64,000 bases of DNA from an uncultured Aquimarina sp. (GTDB lineage Bacteria; Bacteroidota; Bacteroidia; Flavobacteriales; Flavobacteriaceae): the NCBI GenBank assembly GCA_947497175.1, contig CANMFM010000007.1:372001-436000 (forward strand), read 5' to 3'. Within the stretch, counting starts at the first letter, position 1; every line of letters begins with the position of its first letter. The notes under the pieces were generated by a model. It was not told where the DNA came from, did no database searches, and saw nothing but the letters and a program-made list of their open reading frames with translations. A program made the position numbers and the translations under genes. Below, in pieces: positions 9,863 through 18,793 of the stretch.

Positions 9863-10612
9863 ATGCAATACGGCATTTGTAATTTAAGTATAGTCCCATT
9901 ACGTCTTGAACCTCGTGACCCGAGTGAAATGGTTACTCAAGTACTATATGGCGAACATTTTAAAGTACTCGAAGAGCGCAAAAAATGGAGTAAAATCCGG
10001 TTAGCTTTTGATAAATACGAAGGCTGGATTGACAATAAACAATACTTAGAAATTTCAGAAGATCAATATAAAGAATTTGATCAGGCATCCCCATGCTTGT
10101 CAGGAGATTTAATAGAGTTTATTAGCTGCAATAAAGATGAACTAATGCCTATACCACTAGGGGCATCATTAAGTGCTTTAGATTTTTTAAAACACACCTA
10201 CGAAGGGCACAAAATAGCTAACAAACAACCTAAAAAACATCTGGTAGAAACCGCATTATTGTATTTAAATACTCCCTATTTGTGGGGAGGAAAAACTAAT
10301 TTTGGTATCGATTGCAGTGGTTTTACACAAATGGTTTACAAATTAAACGGTTATAAATTGCTGAGGGACGCTTCTCAACAAGCAACGCAGGGAGAACCGC
10401 TTAGCTTTATAGAAGAAAGTGAGCCGGGAGATCTTGCATTTTTTGATAACGAAGAAGGTGCAATTATACATGTTGGTATTATGATGAAAGATAATTATAT
10501 TATACACGCACATGGCAAAGTACGCATCGATCGCATAGACCATACAGGTATTTATAATGCTGAAAAACGAACTCACACTCACAATCTAAGAGTTATTAAA
10601 AGAATTATCTGA
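9863..10612 (+). CDS. NlpC/P60 family cell-wall peptidase (C40)
   Basis: A 249-residue protein. An SH3-like N-terminal part (about 1-70, with YEGWIDNKQYLEI) is followed by an NlpC/P60 domain (about 120-249). The catalytic Cys151 is in GIDCSGFTQMVYK. The catalytic His is in IIHVGIM, and a third polar residue is expected at the IIHAHGKVRID site. The family cleaves gamma-D-Glu-diaminopimelate bonds in peptidoglycan. No signal peptide is evident, so it may work on recycled muropeptides in the cytoplasm. A GNAT gene follows six bases later. Confidence 0.9.
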   Translation: MQYGICNLSIVPLRLEPRDPSEMVTQVLYGEHFKVLEERKKWSKIRLAFDKYEGWIDNKQYLEISEDQYKEFDQASPCLSGDLIEFISCNKDELMPIPLGASLSALDFLKHTYEGHKIANKQPKKHLVETALLYLNTPYLWGGKTNFGIDCSGFTQMVYKLNGYKLLRDASQQATQGEPLSFIEESEPGDLAFFDNEEGAIIHVGIMMKDNYIIHAHGKVRIDRIDHTGIYNAEKRTHTHNLRVIKRII

Positions 10613-10618
10613 TCTAAG

Positions 10619-11155
10619 ATGTATACCATGGTTTCTCAAGATATAAAAATAGTGGAAGTGGAGCTTGAAGATGCTAAAAAACTGTTGGAAATTGCTCGAC
10701 AAACTTTTTACGATGCCTTTGGCCCTCCTACCAATACAGAAGATAATATACAAAGTTACCTTAAGGAGAAATTCACAATAGAGCAAATTAATAAAGAACT
10801 TCGACATCCAAATTCGCAATTCTTTTTTGCTTTGTTGCAAAATGAAATTGTTGGATATATAAAATTAAATTCTAAAGATGCGCAAACAGAATCAGTTAAT
10901 GGTAATGCCCTAGAAATAGAACGAATTTATGTAGTTACAAAATATCAGGGTAAGAAAATTGGGCAAATACTCTTTAACAAATCTCTGGAAATTGCTAAAG
11001 AAAAAGATGTCGATTTCATTTGGCTAGGTGTTTGGGATCAAAACCTCGGAGCTATTCGATTTTACAAACGTCATGGGTTTAACATCTTTGATAAACATCA
11101 ATTTACACTAGGAACAGATATTCAAACCGATGTCATGATGAAACGCTGTATGTAA
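10619..11155 (+). CDS. GNAT family N-acetyltransferase
   Basis: A 178-residue protein of standard GNAT size. The acetyl-CoA binding region is visible as IERIYVVTKYQGKKIGQILFNKSLEIA (motif A with the Q-x-x-G-x-G variant QGKKIG), followed by WLGVWDQNLGAIRFYKRHGF. This resembles PaiA/spermidine acetyltransferase-like members, but the substrate is not predictable. The start may be ATG 10619 or ATG 10628. It is six bases downstream of the NlpC/P60 gene and probably co-transcribed. Confidence 0.88.
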   Translation: MYTMVSQDIKIVEVELEDAKKLLEIARQTFYDAFGPPTNTEDNIQSYLKEKFTIEQINKELRHPNSQFFFALLQNEIVGYIKLNSKDAQTESVNGNALEIERIYVVTKYQGKKIGQILFNKSLEIAKEKDVDFIWLGVWDQNLGAIRFYKRHGFNIFDKHQFTLGTDIQTDVMMKRCM

Positions 11156-11205
11156 ATTCTATAAAACTTTATGATTTTTATAACGTAAAGGCATCTATTT
11201 TTATT

Positions 11206-11213
11206 TAATTTTG
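11206..11213 (+). promoter_or_regulatory. Promoter -7 box of the TetR gene
   Basis: Exact TAATTTTG matching TAnnTTTG. The last two bases belong to the palindromic operator that starts at 11212, so a bound repressor would cover the promoter. Confidence 0.65.
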
Positions 11214-11227
11214 AAACGTTCATTTCA
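11212..11227. promoter_or_regulatory. TetR operator 1 (autoregulatory)
   Basis: TGAAACGTTCATTTCA, a near-perfect 16-base palindrome seven bases before the TetR start codon. It shares its two half sites with the perfect palindrome at 11833-11848 before the azoreductase gene. Confidence 0.8.
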
Positions 11228-11233
11228 TTAAAG

Positions 11234-11815
11234 ATGCCAAAAACAGAATCATTTAATAGAAATCAGGTTTTACAAAAGGCCACCGCAGTATTTCATAAAA
11301 AAGGATACAACGGTACTTCTATGCAGGATTTAGTTGACGCAACTTCATTAAATAGATCCAGTATCTATAATTCTTTTGGTAGTAAGTTAGGAATGTTCAT
11401 GGAAGTACTTTCCTTTTATCAGTCCAGTGGAAAAGATCAAATGGGAAAAGAATTAATGCACGCTCATAACTCCTCTGACACTATTACATCGATTTTTGAA
11501 ATGTACCTTAATGATATTCTCACCGATACTGACAAAAAAGGATGTTTGATGGTGAATTGCAAATCCGAAATGGTAAATCAAGAGCCTGTTATTAAATCTT
11601 TTTTGGAACAAAATCAGGAACAGACTCTTGCTATGTTAGAAGATGTGGTTCATAATGGTCAGATGGAAAAGGTTTTCAACCAAAATCAAACGGCAAACGA
11701 ATATGCACTTTACCTGTATTCTTCTATACAAGGATTGCGAATGACTGGAATTTTAAATAATAATGAAGAAGAACTAAGAAATATTATAAACACGGTGCTA
11801 AAAGCAATACATTAA
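11234..11815 (+). CDS. TetR/AcrR family transcriptional repressor
   Basis: A 193-residue regulator. The N-terminal helix-turn-helix (about 8-55) contains ATAVFHKKGYNGTSMQDLVDA and the recognition stretch LNRSSIYNSFGSK. The C-terminal part is the ligand and dimer domain, with KKGCLMVNCKSEM that resembles YxaF/LmrA/AcrR subfamily members. Palindromic sites with the same half sites lie in front of this gene (11212-11227) and in front of the next gene (11833-11848). It most likely represses itself and the azoR-SDR pair until a small electrophile or quinone-like inducer binds; the inducer is inference. Confidence 0.93.
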   Translation: MPKTESFNRNQVLQKATAVFHKKGYNGTSMQDLVDATSLNRSSIYNSFGSKLGMFMEVLSFYQSSGKDQMGKELMHAHNSSDTITSIFEMYLNDILTDTDKKGCLMVNCKSEMVNQEPVIKSFLEQNQEQTLAMLEDVVHNGQMEKVFNQNQTANEYALYLYSSIQGLRMTGILNNNEEELRNIINTVLKAIH

Positions 11816-11832
11816 TTTTTTTTAACCCAATT

Positions 11833-11848
11833 TGAAACGATCGTTTCA
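11833..11848. promoter_or_regulatory. TetR operator 2 (perfect palindrome before azoR)
   Basis: TGAAACGATCGTTTCA, a perfect 16-base palindrome 17 bases before the azoreductase start codon. The half site TGAAACG also appears in operator 1. Confidence 0.85.
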
Positions 11849-11865
11849 TTAAAATCATAAGAATA

Positions 11866-12462
11866 ATGAAAAAACTATTAAGAATAGACAGCAGTCCAAG
11901 AAAAAACAGTTCAATTAGCAGACAACTAGCAGATATTTTACAAGAAAAAATAGAAAATGAAGGAAACCATACTACGATATCAAGAGATGTGTACTATGAT
12001 CATTTAATAAAACTTGGAAATGAGGACAGTGTTACAGCGTACTTCACACCTCTAAATCAACAGACAGAAATCCAAAGAGAAGCCATTACAGCATCCAATA
12101 CACTGGCTACAGAATTTGCCGATGCAGACACCTATTTATTCGCCGTGCCCATGTACAATTTTGGAGTTACAGCCGGTTTGAAGACTTATATAGATTTAAT
12201 TGCACGAGCGGGTATCAGTTTCAAATACACAGAAAAAGGGCCTGAAGGTTTACTAGACGGAAAAAAAGCATATGTAATTATCACCACAGGTGGTACCAAA
12301 CTGGGTACAGAATTGGACTTCGTCTCTGGATACATGACCACTTTTTTAAACTTTGTCGGCATTACTGATATCGAATTTATCAATTCTGATCAGGTTATGG
12401 TAAGTGCAGAAAAAATCCTGTCAGATGCTAAAGAAGAAATTAACGAATTAATACTTAAATAA
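11866..12462 (+). CDS. azoR: FMN-dependent NADH-azoreductase / quinone reductase
   Basis: A 198-residue flavodoxin-like protein matching AzoR in length. The FMN phosphate loop is LRIDSSPRKNSSISRQLAD near the N-terminus. PMYNFGVTAGLKTYIDLIARAGISFKY is the characteristic flavin and dimer segment, and VIITTGGT follows. The family reduces azo compounds and quinones with NAD(P)H and guards against thiol-reactive electrophiles. The TetR operator at 11833-11848 overlaps the expected promoter, and the SDR gene follows after 26 bases, so the two genes probably form the regulated operon. Confidence 0.93.
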   Translation: MKKLLRIDSSPRKNSSISRQLADILQEKIENEGNHTTISRDVYYDHLIKLGNEDSVTAYFTPLNQQTEIQREAITASNTLATEFADADTYLFAVPMYNFGVTAGLKTYIDLIARAGISFKYTEKGPEGLLDGKKAYVIITTGGTKLGTELDFVSGYMTTFLNFVGITDIEFINSDQVMVSAEKILSDAKEEINELILK

Positions 12463-12488
12463 ATACAATACTAATAACACTAGAAACA

Positions 12489-13238
12489 ATGAGAAAATTA
12501 GAAAACAAAGTGGCTGTAATCACAGGAGCAAATAGCGGTATAGGTCTAGCCACTGCAAAGTTATACCTGCAAGAAGGTGCAAAAGTTGTACTTTCGGGTA
12601 GACGTCAAGAAGCATTAGATCAGGTTTCAAAAGACTTGAACGGTGATTTTATCACCGTAAAAGCCGATGTATCTATAGCTGAAGACAACAAAAAACTAAT
12701 ACAACAAGCCGTTTCAAAATATGGAAAGATAGATATCTTATTTCTAAATGCAGGGATAGCACCTCCTACTCCTACAAACGAAATAACTGAAGAACATTAT
12801 GATACATTGTTTAATACCAATGTAAAAGGCCCTATACTGGCAACCAAAGAAGCGTTACCAAATATTAATGACGGTGGCACAATATTATTTACGAATTCAA
12901 TCGTGCATCAAAAAGGATTTGATGGTTTGGGCGTCTACTCTGCCACAAAAGGGGCTCTTAGGGCTTATCAACGTGTATTAACTTCTGAAGTGAAGTCAAG
13001 AGGCATTCGGGTAAACTCTATTGCTCCTGGTCCAATAGACACTCCCATTTATGGTAAAATGGGATTACCTCAGGATGTTGTCGAAGAAATGGGTAAAGGA
13101 TTTGCCCAACAAGTACCCCTTGGTCGTTTTGGTACTTCTGAAGAGATTGCAAAATCGGCACTGTTTTTAGCTTCTGATGATGCGTCTTATATCAATGGAA
13201 TAGAACTAGAGGTCGATGGTGGCTTAAGTCAGATTTAA
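12489..13238 (+). CDS. Short-chain dehydrogenase/reductase (SDR)
   Basis: A 249-residue classical SDR. The cofactor loop TGANSGIG is at residues 12-19, LNAG at 86-89, catalytic Ser137, and Tyr150/Lys154 in GVYSATKGAL. The C-terminal DDASYINGIELEVDGG is typical. Arg38-Arg39 after the second strand (LSGRRQ) suggest NADP preference. The substrate is unknown. It is placed behind azoR under the same likely TetR control, which fits detoxification of carbonyls. A 24-base perfect inverted repeat closes the transcript. Confidence 0.93.
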   Translation: MRKLENKVAVITGANSGIGLATAKLYLQEGAKVVLSGRRQEALDQVSKDLNGDFITVKADVSIAEDNKKLIQQAVSKYGKIDILFLNAGIAPPTPTNEITEEHYDTLFNTNVKGPILATKEALPNINDGGTILFTNSIVHQKGFDGLGVYSATKGALRAYQRVLTSEVKSRGIRVNSIAPGPIDTPIYGKMGLPQDVVEEMGKGFAQQVPLGRFGTSEEIAKSALFLASDDASYINGIELEVDGGLSQI

Positions 13239-13247
13239 AAGAACGCT

Positions 13248-13304
13248 AGTAAAAATACCAAAAAGGTGGATCTCATTAGAATCCACCTTTTTGGTATTTT
13301 TACT
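13248..13304. terminator. Bidirectional terminator between SDR and gap
   Basis: Perfect 24-base arms (13248-13271 and 13281-13304) around a nine-base loop. The stem contains A/T runs, so a U tract is present for either direction. It sits between two convergent genes. Confidence 0.88.
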
Positions 13305-13321
13305 ACTCTAATATGTAAACC

Positions 13322-14311
13322 TTATAACTCTAATATCTGTCTTATCATTTGATTGGTAAAACCCCACTCATTGTCATACCATATCATTAATTTTACCAGA
13401 TCCCCATCTACTACTCTGGTCATCGAAGCATCGACTGTAGCCGCATAAGAGTTTTGCTGAATATCTGTAGATACAATCGGTTCATAAGTAACATCAAGGA
13501 CCTTAAGGTATCGATCAGTTTTGGCTTCTTCTTCTAGTATATCATTAATCTCTTTTGCGCTAGTATTCCTTTCTGCAATAAAAGTTACGTCACTTATCGA
13601 TCCAACAGGAACAGGAGTTCTTACTGCTACTCCATCAAATTTTCCTTCGTACTGCGGCAAAGCTTTTGTAGTTGCAATCGCAGCACCTGTAGATGTCGGG
13701 GTTAGATTAATTGCCCCTGCTCTACCCATTCTTGGATTCTTTTTGGAAGGTGCATCTACTAAGGTTTGAGAAGCTGTGTAGGCATGAATCGTATTTAAAA
13801 TAGCCTTTTTAATACCTATTGTACGCCCCAAAATTTCTACTACAGGGCTAATATTATTCGTAGTACAGCTAGCACAAGAGAAAATTGCAGTTTTTCCTTC
13901 ATCTGTATTCACACCGTGCACCACTGTAGGGGTATCTTTGCTCTTAGTTGGCCCAGATATCACAACGTTAGTGGCTCCTGCATGTATATGCTTTTCTGCA
14001 TCTTCTCTATTTGTAAAAAAACCAGTGCTTTCTATGACAATGTCGATCTCATTTTCTTTCCAGGGTAATTGCTCGGGATCTCTTTGGTTAAAATACAGTA
14101 TTTTTTGTCCATCAACATGCAGGTTTCCTTCATTAACATGAATATTTTTATCATAAACACCATAAACACTATCGTATTTTAGCAAATATTTTGCATTTTC
14201 TATGGACATTAAATCATTTACCGCAACAACTTGTAAGTTCGGCTCTTCCATAATTACTTTTAGTGCAGCACGCCCGATTCTTCCGAATCCATTAATTGCT
14301 ATTCTCTTCAT
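13322..14311 (-). CDS. gap: Glyceraldehyde-3-phosphate dehydrogenase, type I
   Basis: A 329-residue glycolytic or gluconeogenic enzyme. INGFGRIGR is the Rossmann loop, and Asp33 in VNDL fits NAD preference. Cys149 in SCASCTTN and His176 in NTIHAYTASQ are catalytic. The S-loop region reads NPRMGRAGAINLTPTSTGAA, followed by VRTPVPVGSISDV instead of the more usual RVPTPNVSVVDL. Together with an extra Cys at position 146, this hints at a divergent isoform; a second gap elsewhere in the genome would not be surprising. Monocistronic and convergent with the SDR gene. Confidence 0.94.
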   Translation of the reverse strand: MKRIAINGFGRIGRAALKVIMEEPNLQVVAVNDLMSIENAKYLLKYDSVYGVYDKNIHVNEGNLHVDGQKILYFNQRDPEQLPWKENEIDIVIESTGFFTNREDAEKHIHAGATNVVISGPTKSKDTPTVVHGVNTDEGKTAIFSCASCTTNNISPVVEILGRTIGIKKAILNTIHAYTASQTLVDAPSKKNPRMGRAGAINLTPTSTGAAIATTKALPQYEGKFDGVAVRTPVPVGSISDVTFIAERNTSAKEINDILEEEAKTDRYLKVLDVTYEPIVSTDIQQNSYAATVDASMTRVVDGDLVKLMIWYDNEWGFTNQMIRQILEL

Positions 14312-14411
14312 TGTATAATTATCATTTTGTTAGTAAAATCTGTAAGACTATATATCTATAAGGTCGTAAAAAAGAGGGTAAAATTGCTTATAAAACTCGA
14401 AAATTAACCAT

Positions 14412-15092
14412 TTAATCATCTAGCAGTGATACTCCATTTAAATCGGTAGTCAATACACTACTCATATAATCAAAATACGGTCGTAATAACTCGTAGTGAT
14501 ATACAACCTTATCCAGAAAATCAGGCGCAAAAACTTCTTTATCCGTAAAACTATGTTCTACAAAAAATGATTTATTTTTAATCAAATCTATAGCCGGGTG
14601 ATCTTTACTAAACCCTTTTGGTGCCGTTTTTACTTGATATGCAGTATTAAAACCTCCAAATGCTTTTTTAAAGTCTGCATTTGCCAATATGTGTCTAATT
14701 TCCTGATCATCCATCTCGAATTCTTTTCTTATTCGTAATAAATCAGCGGGTTCCGGATTAAAAAAGCCTCCTGCCATAAGAGAATTACCCGGCTCTAACC
14801 GCAGATAATATCCACCTCTACGATGAGCTCCTGCCCTGCTAAAGCTTACGCTTCGATGCACATTATAGGGTGTTTTATCCTTACTAAATCTAACATCCCG
14901 ATTAATTCTAAACACTTTAGTCTTTTCAATTTCGTCTTTTTCATTTAATCGTTCTGCAATTGCAGCGTAAAATGCTTTCAATTCTTTTTCATTCGCCTGA
15001 TATCGTTTCTTATTTTCGATCATCCAATCGCGATGGTTATTCTTTTTTAAATCTTTTAAAAAGTCAAATGTCGATTTTGGTACGGTGCTCAT
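14412..15092 (-). CDS. DUF2461 / TIGR02453 family protein
   Basis: A 226-residue protein. The frame also has an ATG at 15101, but MSTVPKSTFDFLKDLKKNN at 15092 matches the usual family start. Characteristic stretches are FLKDLKKNNHRDWMIENKKRY, INRDVRFSKDKTPYNVH and GGYYLRLEPGNSLMAGGFF. The family is widespread in Bacteroidetes and its biochemical role is not known. It is divergent from cysE. Confidence 0.9.
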   Translation of the reverse strand: MSTVPKSTFDFLKDLKKNNHRDWMIENKKRYQANEKELKAFYAAIAERLNEKDEIEKTKVFRINRDVRFSKDKTPYNVHRSVSFSRAGAHRRGGYYLRLEPGNSLMAGGFFNPEPADLLRIRKEFEMDDQEIRHILANADFKKAFGGFNTAYQVKTAPKGFSKDHPAIDLIKNKSFFVEHSFTDKEVFAPDFLDKVVYHYELLRPYFDYMSSVLTTDLNGVSLLDD

Positions 15093-15279
15093 AAAATTCA
15101 CTTTGTTTTTAAAATTACTAAAATCTATTTGCTCTATCGAAGTTTAACTAAAAATTATGCATAAATCTAATTTTAAGACCCTAGTTGTTATAATTATTTT
15201 AAAAATGCAAGGATTTATAACTTATTAAGACTTATATATTCTTTATTCTATATATTTACTAGGAGTTTTCAAAAAAACA

Positions 15280-16074
15280 ATGATGAGCAAAGAACGAGAC
15301 GAAATTATTGCTAAGATCAAAGAGCAAAAAAAGAATCCAAATCTAAAGCTGAAACTTAAGGAAAGAACTGAATATTTTACCAACTTACTTTTCTACACAT
15401 TATTTGATACAGATACTGAGGTTGCAAAAAATATAGATCTTCTTGAAGTTACTTTTGAAGAACTTATAGATCTCGCCTGTTGGGAAACAGATAAACCATG
15501 TAGTAAACTCTGGCAATCCTATCTAGAAAAATTACCTGGTATTTTAGAAAAGTTAAATCGGGATGCACAAGCATTTATGAAGAGTGATCCTGCGGCAAAT
15601 TCTATTGAAGAAGTATACATGGCATATCCTGGTTTTTATGCGATCGCTATATATAGACTAAGTCATGAATTACTAAAGTTTGGACTCCCTATGGTACCCC
15701 GGTTAATGACAGAATATTCTCATCGATTAACTGGTACAGATATTAATCCGGGAGCAGAAATCGGAGATTCATTTTTTATAGATCATGCTACTGGAATTGT
15801 TATCGGTGAAACCGTAATTATTAAAAATAACGTCAAAATATATCAGGGAGTCACCCTAGGAGGATTATATGTAGACAGAAAACTTCGAAATGTAAAACGT
15901 CATCCAACTGTAGAGGATAATGTAACCATTTATGCCAATGCTACAATACTGGGCGGTAGTACAATTATTGGCGCTAATAGCACTATAGGTGGTAATGCTT
16001 GGATTACTTCTTCAGTCCCCGAAAATTCAATTATTTCTAACACCTCAGAAATTAAGATCAAAAAAGTTGTTTAA
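15280..16074 (+). CDS. cysE: Serine O-acetyltransferase
   Basis: A 264-residue protein (the start could be ATG 15280 or 15283). The N-terminal helical domain is followed by a left-handed beta-helix acetyltransferase domain (about 140-255). The active-site region includes FFIDHATGIVIGETVIIKNN, then YQGVTLGG, and the C-terminal hexapeptide turns ANATILGGSTIIGANSTIGG. The reaction is L-serine plus acetyl-CoA to O-acetylserine, the first step of cysteine synthesis. Its stop codon shares one base with the cysM start, so the two genes are translationally coupled. Confidence 0.94.
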   Translation: MMSKERDEIIAKIKEQKKNPNLKLKLKERTEYFTNLLFYTLFDTDTEVAKNIDLLEVTFEELIDLACWETDKPCSKLWQSYLEKLPGILEKLNRDAQAFMKSDPAANSIEEVYMAYPGFYAIAIYRLSHELLKFGLPMVPRLMTEYSHRLTGTDINPGAEIGDSFFIDHATGIVIGETVIIKNNVKIYQGVTLGGLYVDRKLRNVKRHPTVEDNVTIYANATILGGSTIIGANSTIGGNAWITSSVPENSIISNTSEIKIKKVV

Positions 16075-16958
16075 TGTCACATAGCATTTTAGACCTCATA
16101 GGAAACACGCCTCTGGTCAAGGCTACTTCTTTAATCGACAACCCTAATATTACGCTTTACTTAAAACTTGAAGGTCATAATCCCGGAGGCAGTGTAAAAG
16201 ATCGTGCCGCTTATAGTATGATTAAGTCTGCATTAGATCGCAATGAAATTAACCAACAGACTAAGCTTATTGAAGCTACCAGTGGTAATACAGGGATAGC
16301 CTTAGCCATGATTGCCGGAATTTTTAAGCTGGATATCGAATTAGTGATGCCCGAAAACTCTACCAAAGAGCGAGTACAAACCATGCGTGCTTATGGAGCA
16401 AAGGTTACGCTAACTTCTGAAAATATCGGTATTGAAGGAGCTCGTGACTATGCAGAAGCTAAGGTTCAGAATGAAGGATTCGTAATGCTAAACCAGTTTG
16501 CCAATGATGATAACTGGAAGGCACATTATAAAACAACCGGACCCGAAATCTGGAGAGATACCCTAGGTAAAATAACGCATTTTATTTCTTCTATGGGTAC
16601 GACAGGTACTATTATGGGGACATCTACCTATCTCAAAGAGCAGCTAGAGGATATACAAATTGTTGGAGTACAACCTACCGACGAATCCAGAATTCCCGGA
16701 ATTCGCAAATGGCCAAAAGAATACTTGCCTAAAATTTTTGATCCAACCAAAGTTGATCAGGTGATTGAAGTAAGCCAGGACGAAGCAAGAACAATGGCAA
16801 AAAAATTAGCTAAAGAAGAAGGAATTTTTTCTGGTATGAGCAGCGGAGGTGCCGTAACTGCAGCTTTAAAATTAGCCAAAACTCTTGAAAGTGGCGTTTT
16901 GGTAGCCATTATTTGTGATCGTGGTGATCGATACTTAAGTTCTGACTTATTTGAATAA
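16074..16958 (+). CDS. cysM: Cysteine synthase B (O-acetylserine sulfhydrylase)
   Basis: A 294-residue PLP enzyme. Lys42 in GGSVKDRAA holds the cofactor. EATSGNTGIALA is the substrate-binding loop and SSMGTTGTIMG the phosphate-binding loop. The shorter length and the loop around IPGIRKWPKEYLP favour CysM over CysK. It converts O-acetylserine and sulfide (or thiosulfate) to cysteine. It overlaps cysE by one base, forming a complete two-step cysteine operon. Confidence 0.94.
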   Translation: MSHSILDLIGNTPLVKATSLIDNPNITLYLKLEGHNPGGSVKDRAAYSMIKSALDRNEINQQTKLIEATSGNTGIALAMIAGIFKLDIELVMPENSTKERVQTMRAYGAKVTLTSENIGIEGARDYAEAKVQNEGFVMLNQFANDDNWKAHYKTTGPEIWRDTLGKITHFISSMGTTGTIMGTSTYLKEQLEDIQIVGVQPTDESRIPGIRKWPKEYLPKIFDPTKVDQVIEVSQDEARTMAKKLAKEEGIFSGMSSGGAVTAALKLAKTLESGVLVAIICDRGDRYLSSDLFE

Positions 16959-17097
16959 TGTTACCCCCAATGTACAACCTACATTATAAAATCGATATAA
17001 GCAGAAAATAAGTTAAAAGAATTAAAAAAAATCCACAGGTGAATACTAAAAAGATAAGATGACGTTTTCTTTTATATAAACAAAAAACATGTGTCTT

Positions 17098-17835
17098 ATG
17101 AAGCTGGTAAATTTTGCTGTTGTGTTCATATTAATTAGTCTAACTGCACTATCCTGTTCAGGTGATCCTAACAATACTTCGAGTTTTTTTTCTGGAAAAG
17201 TAGTAAAAGTCCTACCGCTGGGAGACTCTAGAGTACAAGGATCAAGGCCACAGTACGAAAGTTATCGATACGAACTATGGAAACATCTTGTAAATGATAA
17301 TAATCAGTTTGATTTTATTGGCCCTATATCCGATTCTGGTTCATATCCAAAATATAACAAATTGAATTTTGACGTTAGTCACGCCGGAGTCGGAGGATTT
17401 ACTACACAAGATATTTTAGATAACATGGTAACTAACTTATCCTCTGGTACTCCTGATATAGTCTTATTGGGTATCGGCACAAATGATTTACTTAGAAACA
17501 TACCAGTTACCCAAGTTATAGCAAACATCAACAACATAATTACGATTTTACAAGAAAATAACCCAAACATAACCATTTTTATCGAGCAAATCGTTCCTGC
17601 AAGATCTGATGTGATGACCTCCCATCTGGCGACCGTATTTGATAAATTTAATGCCGGTATACCAGTTGTTGCAAGTCGGCAAACCAATACAAACTCAAAA
17701 GTAATTGTTGTAGACATGACTACACAATGGAAAGATGAGTACATGGCCGATAGCCTTCATTATAACCAAGCCGGTGCCAAAATCATTGCAGACAGATATT
17801 ATGAGGCGATAAAACGTCATATGAAAATGGAATAA
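17098..17835 (+). CDS. SGNH/GDSL hydrolase, lipoprotein
   Basis: A 245-residue protein. ATG 17098 is preferred over 17089 because it starts directly at the signal peptide MKLVNFAVVFILISLTALSC, whose lipobox ends in Cys. Block I is LPLGDSRVQGSRP with the nucleophile Ser. The GxND block is GIGTNDLL, and the last block is DSLHYNQAGAKI with catalytic Asp and His. A lipid-anchored esterase acting on surface glycans or lipids is likely, but the substrate is unknown. Not obviously co-transcribed with neighbours. Confidence 0.88.
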   Translation: MKLVNFAVVFILISLTALSCSGDPNNTSSFFSGKVVKVLPLGDSRVQGSRPQYESYRYELWKHLVNDNNQFDFIGPISDSGSYPKYNKLNFDVSHAGVGGFTTQDILDNMVTNLSSGTPDIVLLGIGTNDLLRNIPVTQVIANINNIITILQENNPNITIFIEQIVPARSDVMTSHLATVFDKFNAGIPVVASRQTNTNSKVIVVDMTTQWKDEYMADSLHYNQAGAKIIADRYYEAIKRHMKME

Positions 17836-17891
17836 ATTCGAGCTATTCACTGCCTTCAACACATTGTAAATTAATCCATTGTATATAAAAA

Positions 17892-17926
17892 TAGCCATAA
17901 CCATTCGGTAGTTGGCTGTTTTTTTG
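17892..17926 (+). terminator. Probable terminator of the SGNH lipoprotein gene
   Basis: AGCCA pairs with TGGCT, with a short inner ACC/GGT pairing, followed by GTTTTTTT. The stem is imperfect but is followed by a clear T run. Confidence 0.6.
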
Positions 17927-18018
17927 TATACTAGTATGAATCAAATAGTATCCTATTTAGACAGTAGGACCTTAAAAGAAAAAATATTAATTTTTTGAAT
18001 TCACTAAATTTAGCAAAA

Positions 18019-18423
18019 ATGAAAATGATCCTCATAACGCTCGCAACTTTCTCAGTACTGCTTAGCTGTCAACAGGCCACATCAACTAATACGTCTGAAA
18101 TTAAAAAAGGGATGATTAAAGTTACGATTCTTTATCCTAACGGAGATGGAAAAACATTTGACATGGATTACTATTCTAACAAACACATGCCAATGGTAGC
18201 AAACGTATTAGGTGAATCATTGAAAGTATTCAAAATTGATAAAGGAATATCCGGCAGATCACCTGATGAACCTATTCCGTATTTGGCTATCGGATATTTA
18301 TACTTTGACACCCTTTCTGCATATCAAAATGTTTTCGGGCCAAATGCAGAGAAAATTGTTGGCGATATCCCTAATTATACCAATACACAACCCATAATTC
18401 AGATCAGTGAGATTATTAAATAG
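18019..18423 (+). CDS. EthD-like domain lipoprotein
   Basis: A 134-residue protein. The ATG at 18019 starts the signal peptide MKMILITLATFSVLLSC, a clear lipobox; an upstream TTG at 17995 would spoil it. The mature part IKVTILYPNGDGKTFDMDYYSNKHMPMVANVLG is the EthD fold, a dimeric alpha-beta barrel. EthD-like proteins were first linked to ether degradation, but most members have no known role. A lipid-anchored form is uncommon. Possible substrates cannot be inferred. Confidence 0.85.
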   Translation: MKMILITLATFSVLLSCQQATSTNTSEIKKGMIKVTILYPNGDGKTFDMDYYSNKHMPMVANVLGESLKVFKIDKGISGRSPDEPIPYLAIGYLYFDTLSAYQNVFGPNAEKIVGDIPNYTNTQPIIQISEIIK

Positions 18424-18793
18424 GGTATTGAATAAGAAAAGTCTTTTATGTCAACACAGAGCGATACAGATAAAAATAACGACTAAAGATAGGTTTATCA
18501 AATAAAGATCTATTACTACTACCGATTACATTTGAAATTCGAATTCAATTTAAGGTCACATATCAAATGGATTCACTTTCTTTAAAAACAGTAAAGAGAA
18601 TTATTACTTAAACACAACTAGTTTCAGAAAACGAAACTAGAATGTTATATGCTTGCAAGTAATAGTAGTATTAACTTAAAACCATATATTCGAATACGTT
18701 CAATAATATTAAAGCCTTCTCTTATCCAAAACAGGCACATACAAAATAAAACAATCGTATTTTTATATGCGCAATCCATAAAATGATCTTATC
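18424..18793. other. Intergenic region with one hairpin
   Basis: About 370 bases without a convincing gene. It holds an 8-base inverted repeat CTAGTTTC/GAAACTAG (18618-18625 and 18633-18640). It has no T run, so it is not a clear terminator for the EthD gene. The promoter of the next two genes must lie here; a weak TATTTTTA box is seen shortly before 18770. Confidence 0.5.
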
